A stretch of 8,064 bases of DNA from contig JACQRD010000043.1 in NCBI GenBank assembly GCA_016206675.1, positions 1 to 8,064 of the forward strand. The letters run 5' to 3'. Of the stretch, positions 6,301 to 8,064 are shown piece by piece. A program made the position numbers and the translations under genes. This DNA comes from Candidatus Omnitrophota bacterium. GTDB taxonomy: Bacteria > Omnitrophota > Gorgyraeia > Aquiviventales > Aquiviventaceae. Within the stretch, counting starts at the first letter, position 1, and each line of letters starts with the position of its first letter. The notes beneath the pieces are model-generated. The model was not told the DNA's origin and did no database searches. It was given only the letters and a program-made list of their open reading frames with translations.

Positions 6301-8064
6301 GTGTTGCTAGCACTGGCCCACCTCAAGGAAGCGTACCTGGCTTCAATTGAAAGGCCCTCGCTCACCAACCGGCGCGCCCTAGCGCTGGCCCAGTCGGAGG
6401 TCAAGCGCATCGTCGACGGGCTGCCGGTGCAGCTCGACTTCTCCGCCACAGGCCTTGAGATCTTGGACGGCATGATCACCCAAATCGTGCGCCGGCGGAT
6501 TCCGGAGGGCAGCCGGCAGGCGCGGCAGCTGGAGTTGGATATTCTGGTCAAGACGCGCGAGCTGGTGGCCCAGCGCAAGGCAAATGCGGCGGTGACCTTC
6601 CCGCTGTGGAAGGACTCCATGAGCCTGATCTTCGCCGGCATGTCGAACGTGCTGTCGATCGTCAACCTCATCACCGGCACCGACAAAGCGCAGACCGAGC
6701 GGGTGCTAAAGCAGTTGGACGCCATGATCGAGGCGAAGAAGGAGGAGCTGGCCCTGCTGCCGCCGGCAGCGGAGGAAGCGCCGGCGCCGGTGAGTGCGGA
6801 GGAGGTCGGTAGCTTCCTGACCGTCAGGAAGGACGCGCAGGGAGAGGATCGGGCGTTTCTGGTGAAGGAAGTCAAGGAAACGGACGCGCACGGCAAGCGC
6901 CGGCAGTACTTCGTGCTGCAGCCGCTGCCGGTGCGGCCGGCCGATCTGAAGAGCCTGCTCATCGCCGCGGAGGAGACTCGCCAGCGGGACTTCGTGGGCC
7001 TGTTCGGCGATCCGGTCGTGGCGTGGACGGAGGAAGAAGAGAACGGCCAGGGCAACCGGGTGCTGGGCGTCTACGAGTTCGATCCGGTCACCGGCGAAGC
7101 CAAGCGCACCGCCGAGCTGAGCGGGCCGGGGCTGGCCGCCATCGTGAAGGGACGCAAGATTCAGGATAAGGATGATGTGGTCAGCAACCTCAGCCGCGAA
7201 TTCGTGCTCGGCTCCTACACGGTGGAAACCGGCGGGACGGCCAACGCCGGCAGTGATTTGAGCAACCTCTCGACGACCACGCGCATCAAGGTCGGGAAGG
7301 ATGGCTACACGCTCAGCGCCTCCGGCGGCCTGTACAACGGCAATCTGGATACGGTGGTGCGTGTGGCGAAGGACGTGGCCAAGGGCCTCACCATCGGGGT
7401 GGGTGGCAAGACCAACGCCGCCGGCGGCACCGGGCAGGAGTTCTTCATGGACTTCAGCCTCTCGCGCGAAGGGCTGCTGCCCAATCGTCTGCCGATGAGC
7501 GTGCGGGGCTATCTGGGGTCGGATCAGCAGTACGTGGACTTCGTGCACGGGCTACGAGAGGGTACGAAGGTGCGAGTTCAGATCTACCGCACGGAGACCG
7601 GCACACGCGTAAGCCTCTCAGCGGTGCAAGACATTGGCGAGCGCGGAACGGTTGAAGCTGGCGCGCGGTCGCAACAGGATGCGTCCGGAGGATTGGAGGT
7701 GGAGCCGTTTGTCAGCGCCAAGTATCGCCTGGCGAAAGCGCTGCTGCTGCAGATCAACGCCTCGGCCGCTTCGGGCGACCAGGGACTGGAGTTCTGGGGC
7801 GGGCTGATCCGCTACTTCGACCACAACCGTGGCCAGGTGGCGCTGAAGGCGTTCTATCAGGGTAGAGAGTTCGGCGTGGGAGGCAGCCTCTCCCAGTATC
7901 TCAGCGATGACGTCAAGATGGACCTGCTGGTCAACATGCCGATCAGCGACCTGGCCAAGATGGCGATGGTCGCCTCTGTGGCGCGGCAGGTGGGGCCTGA
8001 TGGCAACCTGCTGGGTGTGAACATCGGACGCGATGTGGGTGGGGCGTGGCGCGCGGCTCTCAGC
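1..8064 (+). CDS. Giant multidomain envelope protein, internal fragment (open at both ends)
   Basis: Frame 1 has no stop in 2,688 consecutive codons, and no start can be assigned because the frame is already open at base 1. In GC-rich DNA a random frame should meet a stop about every 40 codons, so this is selected coding sequence. Domain order: Pro/Ala-rich linker (1-132), alpha/beta domain (136-299), helical part (300-545), hydrophobic segments (552-720), coiled-coil-type helices (724-1160), two PG_binding_1-like domains (1161-1222, 1328-1416), helices (1417-1580), TolC-like helix/beta-hairpin units (1590-2250), Pro-rich linker, small beta domain, and barrel-like strands (2400-2688). I saw no cysteine codon. 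No enzyme active-site motif is recognisable. The order of parts suggests a protein that starts at the inner membrane, crosses the wall and reaches the outer membrane; this is inference. Giant ORFs with envelope-type domains are known in Omnitrophota. Codon use looks uniform, without an obvious junction from gene transfer. The reading frame is near certain; the function is not established. Confidence 0.95.
406..897 (+). other. Mixed alpha/beta domain of unknown family (residues 136-299)
   Basis: A helix (about residues 166-193, with a Trp at 184) is followed by beta-strand-type stretches: TVVTITTTDGRRLETTYIE (214-232), a hairpin around LHIVSVAETD and LVSTLYTVNG, then ISLALGVG and ATLVFVDG. This looks like a small compact beta-sheet domain. 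I do not recognise the family. It sits between the disordered linker and a helical stretch leading to the hydrophobic region. If the following segments are inner-membrane helices, this domain could lie on either side of that membrane. Confidence 0.45.
898..1635 (+). other. Helical, Ala/Arg-rich region before the membrane segments (residues 300-545)
   Basis: Nearly all of this stretch reads as amphipathic helices rich in Ala, Arg, Glu and Leu, for example around residues 301-330, 341-380 and 385-425. A basic segment (RIRKRLLLPWGSRAWLR, about 495-511) and a Trp-containing segment (GWRWAQQ) come just before the first hydrophobic helix. Positive charge next to a membrane segment usually marks the cytoplasmic side, which hints at, but does not prove, a cytoplasmic location. 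No family recognised. Confidence 0.45.
1654..2160 (+). other. Hydrophobic region with about four predicted transmembrane segments
   Basis: Four hydrophobic runs long enough to cross a membrane are visible: residues 552-572 (Phe/Tyr/Ile/Val/Trp-rich), 590-616 (with two Pro and YWVLML), 658-683 (LFLLAV and LLGLLALPLLGLGAV) and 701-720. They are separated by short basic loops, such as around residues 573-588, 630-637 and 684-699. No other part of the window is comparably hydrophobic. This suggests a multi-pass inner-membrane anchor in the middle of the chain. Alternatives are a re-entrant or peripheral region, since several segments contain Arg or Pro. Confidence 0.6.
2083..2169 (+). other. Internal signal-peptide-like segment (residues 695-723)
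   Basis: The last hydrophobic segment has the three-part layout of a signal peptide: a basic lead-in (AKRLARR at 683-690 and K699), a hydrophobic core (LMTALGAIMLALGLG, 701-715), and a polar end with Pro and a small-residue site (PLGA before QTF, A720). Everything after it looks extracytoplasmic. It may simply be the last membrane helix, delivering the rest to the periplasm, or it may be cut there. The Leu at -3 and Arg at 716 are not ideal for cleavage. Confidence 0.35.
2170..3480 (+). other. Long charged helical region, probable coiled coil (residues 724-1160)
   Basis: The stretch is almost entirely Glu/Arg/Gln/Leu/Ala-rich helix with recurrent heptad-like spacing of Leu and other aliphatics, for example ARIEQLKGEVRRLQEQ (about 804-819), QQRIERETKALQRLQQAEA (876-895) and KLAVLERRLQALQSERMALD (1034-1053). 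Breaks with Pro or Gly occur near 740, 789, 916 and 1073, so it is probably several helical hairpins and not one rod. Trp residues occur near 943-945, 1080 and 1087, which is unusual for plain coiled coil. Placed between the membrane segments and wall-binding-like domains, it could span the periplasm. It could also be a generic helical scaffold. Confidence 0.6.
3481..3666 (+). other. PG_binding_1-like domain A (residues 1161-1222)
   Basis: The pattern matches the family's usual layout: a first helix with LxxYLQKIGYN (1164-1175), a loop, a second helix (LFDQALEDALAALKAVEGI, 1189-1207), and a closing FGPRT (1213-1217) followed by Leu. PG_binding_1 domains typically read V..LQ..L...GY, then a helix, then G...GP.T...L. 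They bind peptidoglycan and are common in wall hydrolases and envelope proteins. The loop before the second helix is longer than usual and the domain is degenerate. No hydrolase domain adjoins it, so anchoring is the likelier role. Confidence 0.5.
3667..3981 (+). other. Helix plus acidic linker between the two wall-binding-like domains
   Basis: Residues 1223-1295 continue as charged helix (AILRSFAREIQKLS, then a Lys/Gln/Glu/Ala-rich stretch to about 1265). This is followed by a short segment with FAPVRTWLGLEEP (1286-1298), a linker rich in Glu, Asp, Pro and Thr (1297-1326), and then domain B. The linker looks flexible. I see no separate domain here. Confidence 0.5.
3982..4248 (+). other. PG_binding_1-like domain B (residues 1328-1416)
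   Basis: It has the same skeleton as domain A: a first helix IRLLRDLLVEVGLL (1329-1342), a loop with IYGLPPVKAGYTYLDPIF (about 1352-1369), a second helix DLNAALATLQAKY (1376-1388), then PGIEQEQDGG and LGPKT (1406-1410) followed by EAL. The GPKT/EAL end is the clearest part of the PG_binding_1 signature. The middle loop is longer than in A. With A it forms a pair in the same chain about 105 residues apart, as expected for a domain duplicated and then diverged. Confidence 0.5.
4249..4767 (+). other. Helical connector before the TolC-like units (residues 1417-1589)
   Basis: Charged helices (about 1417-1440 and 1449-1484) lead to a Gly/Pro break (ELPPGVGGLFGLLYDVLRQI, 1485-1504) and further helices to 1580, including AFIEHVAKDPARAARELKGY (1524-1543). 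Then comes a short TTNINLPRD segment that begins the TolC-like part. No family recognised; it is most simply read as a helical spacer. Confidence 0.4.
4768..5400 (+). repeat. TolC-like unit 1 (residues 1590-1800)
   Basis: This is the clearest of the four units. A helix (VVRHQRLNQAVEAIQHSRDV, 1592-1611) ends in a Pro-led strand VVPLLPSFQWQAGG (1620-1633), followed by a second strand ISPFLSLGFLVGFD (1640-1653). A long helix then carries LYLKLAAYEGTFRLLEQAK (1688-1706), which matches the 'AY..L' helix typical of outer membrane efflux proteins (OEP/TolC family). It ends with a loop and a helix from S1761 through KASELLIAESIVIQVKMAL (1776-1794). OEP half-repeats have this order: helix, beta hairpin, helix, loop, helix. 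In that family such units form an outer-membrane channel with a periplasmic helical tunnel. Confidence 0.5.
5401..6000 (+). repeat. TolC-like unit 2 (residues 1801-2000)
   Basis: Helices (1801-1820, 1828-1842) lead to a hydrophobic strand stretch LLPGFLFFVSSVVLAPAM (1868-1885). A hairpin KYSVSGGFESNIGLSLGGAL (1886-1905) follows, with alternating small/polar and aliphatic residues as in an outer-membrane strand pair. The helix after it includes DIIAQYQRALEVIRLLGERT (1934-1953). Then comes PGQLNAADLADLVAARAEV (1955-1973), which resembles the 'G..s..Dl..A' turn near the end of OEP half-repeats. The hydrophobic strand stretch before the hairpin is longer than in typical OEPs and could instead be a short membrane segment. 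Confidence 0.45.
6001..6498 (+). repeat. TolC-like unit 3 (residues 2001-2166)
   Basis: Helix (about 2008-2042), then a hairpin WTISYKITLPTGPFTVTFTM (2051-2070), then a long helix with LLALAHLKEAYLASIE (2102-2117). The 'KEAYL' in it lines up with the AY helix of unit 1. A further loop, GLPVQLDFSATGLEILDGMI (2140-2159), resembles the OEP turn that precedes its last helix. A canonical TolC protomer has only two half-repeats, so a third in the same chain is unusual. Confidence 0.4.
6499..6750 (+). repeat. TolC-like unit 4, partial (residues 2167-2250)
   Basis: A helix (about 2170-2193) runs into NAAVTFPLWKDSMSLIFAGM (2195-2214), a Pro-containing strand pair, then SNVLSIVNLITGTDKAQ and a helix (2231-2248). 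This fits the first half of an OEP unit (helix, hairpin, helix). The chain then enters a Pro/Ala/Glu linker, so the unit is truncated or has diverged. It is the least certain of the four and could be an unrelated helical hairpin. Confidence 0.3.
6739..7119 (+). other. Pro/Glu-rich linker and small beta-rich domain (residues 2247-2373)
   Basis: A linker (LLPPAAEEAPAPVSAEEVG, 2247-2265) separates the TolC-like part from strands FLTVRK, AFLVKEVKE, RRQYFVLQPL, FVGLFGDPVVAW and RVLGVYEFDP. The charged hairpin turns (GEDR, DAHGKR, EEEENGQGN) suggest a small antiparallel beta domain on the soluble side. No family recognised. Confidence 0.4.
7192..8064 (+). other. Barrel-like beta-strand region, continuing past the window (residues 2398-2688)
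   Basis: At least twelve short strands with alternating polar and hydrophobic residues follow one another with turns rich in Gly, Asp and Asn. Examples are FFMDFSLSR (2481-2489), TKVRVQIYR (2522-2530), TRVSLSAVQ (2535-2543), GLEVEPFVSAKYR (2564-2576), GLEFWGGLIRYF (2595-2606), QVALKAFYQ (2612-2620), VKMDLLVNMP (2638-2647) and MAMVASVARQV (2654-2664). Helix is scarce. This is the texture of an outer-membrane beta-barrel. A large secreted beta-sandwich or beta-helix is the main alternative. The last strand is cut by the window edge, so strand count and family cannot be settled. Confidence 0.5.

Noticed and set aside
6162..7548. Two - strand frames of 297 and 280 codons
   Set aside because: They overlap each other and lie wholly inside the giant + strand gene. 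Their translations are Ser/Arg- or His/Leu-rich without motifs.
1..8064. Promoters, terminators, RNA genes, CRISPR arrays, insertion sequences
   Set aside because: There is no intergenic space, no regularly spaced repeat array, no terminal inverted repeats and no tRNA- or rRNA-like stretch that I could recognise. Hairpin-forming GC-rich stretches occur but lack a T-run and lie inside the coding frame.

Overview
The whole 8,064-base window is one uninterrupted reading frame on the + strand. Frame 1 (codons starting at 1, 4, 7 ...) was translated by eye through all 2,688 codons and contains no stop; it enters and leaves the window open. The window is therefore an internal slice of one giant protein gene, with neither its start nor its stop visible. 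I found no convincing second gene, RNA gene, promoter, terminator, mobile element or CRISPR array. Other-frame open stretches on both strands, including a 634-codon antisense one, look like by-products of GC-rich codon use.

The DNA is GC-rich (roughly two thirds by eye), with G or C in most third codon positions. Giant ORFs of this kind are known from Omnitrophota (OP3) and some other Gram-negative-type lineages (Chlorobiota, Planctomycetota). The envelope-type domains fit a two-membrane (diderm) bacterium. Omnitrophota is my best guess, but it rests on general knowledge, not on a marker gene.

Layout in residues of the slice (residue n = bases 3n-2 to 3n): 1-132 Pro/Ala-rich disordered linker; 136-299 mixed alpha/beta domain; 300-545 helical; 552-720 about four hydrophobic segments, the last resembling an internal signal peptide ending near A720; 724-1160 long charged helices, probably coiled coil; 1161-1222 and 1328-1416 two degenerate peptidoglycan-binding (PG_binding_1-like) domains; 1417-1580 helical; 1590-2250 a series of helix / beta-hairpin / helix units resembling the half-repeats of TolC-family outer membrane factors; 2247-2266 Pro/Ala/Glu linker; 2267-2365 small beta-rich domain; about 2400-2688 amphipathic beta strands resembling an outer-membrane beta-barrel, still continuing at the window end.

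The order (hydrophobic anchor, long coiled coil, wall-binding domains, TolC-like units, barrel-like strands) follows the layers of a diderm envelope from inside to outside. I also found no cysteine in the 2,688 residues. Together these suggest a giant envelope-spanning or surface-associated protein. Domain assignments are from visual pattern recognition only and need profile searches or structure prediction.
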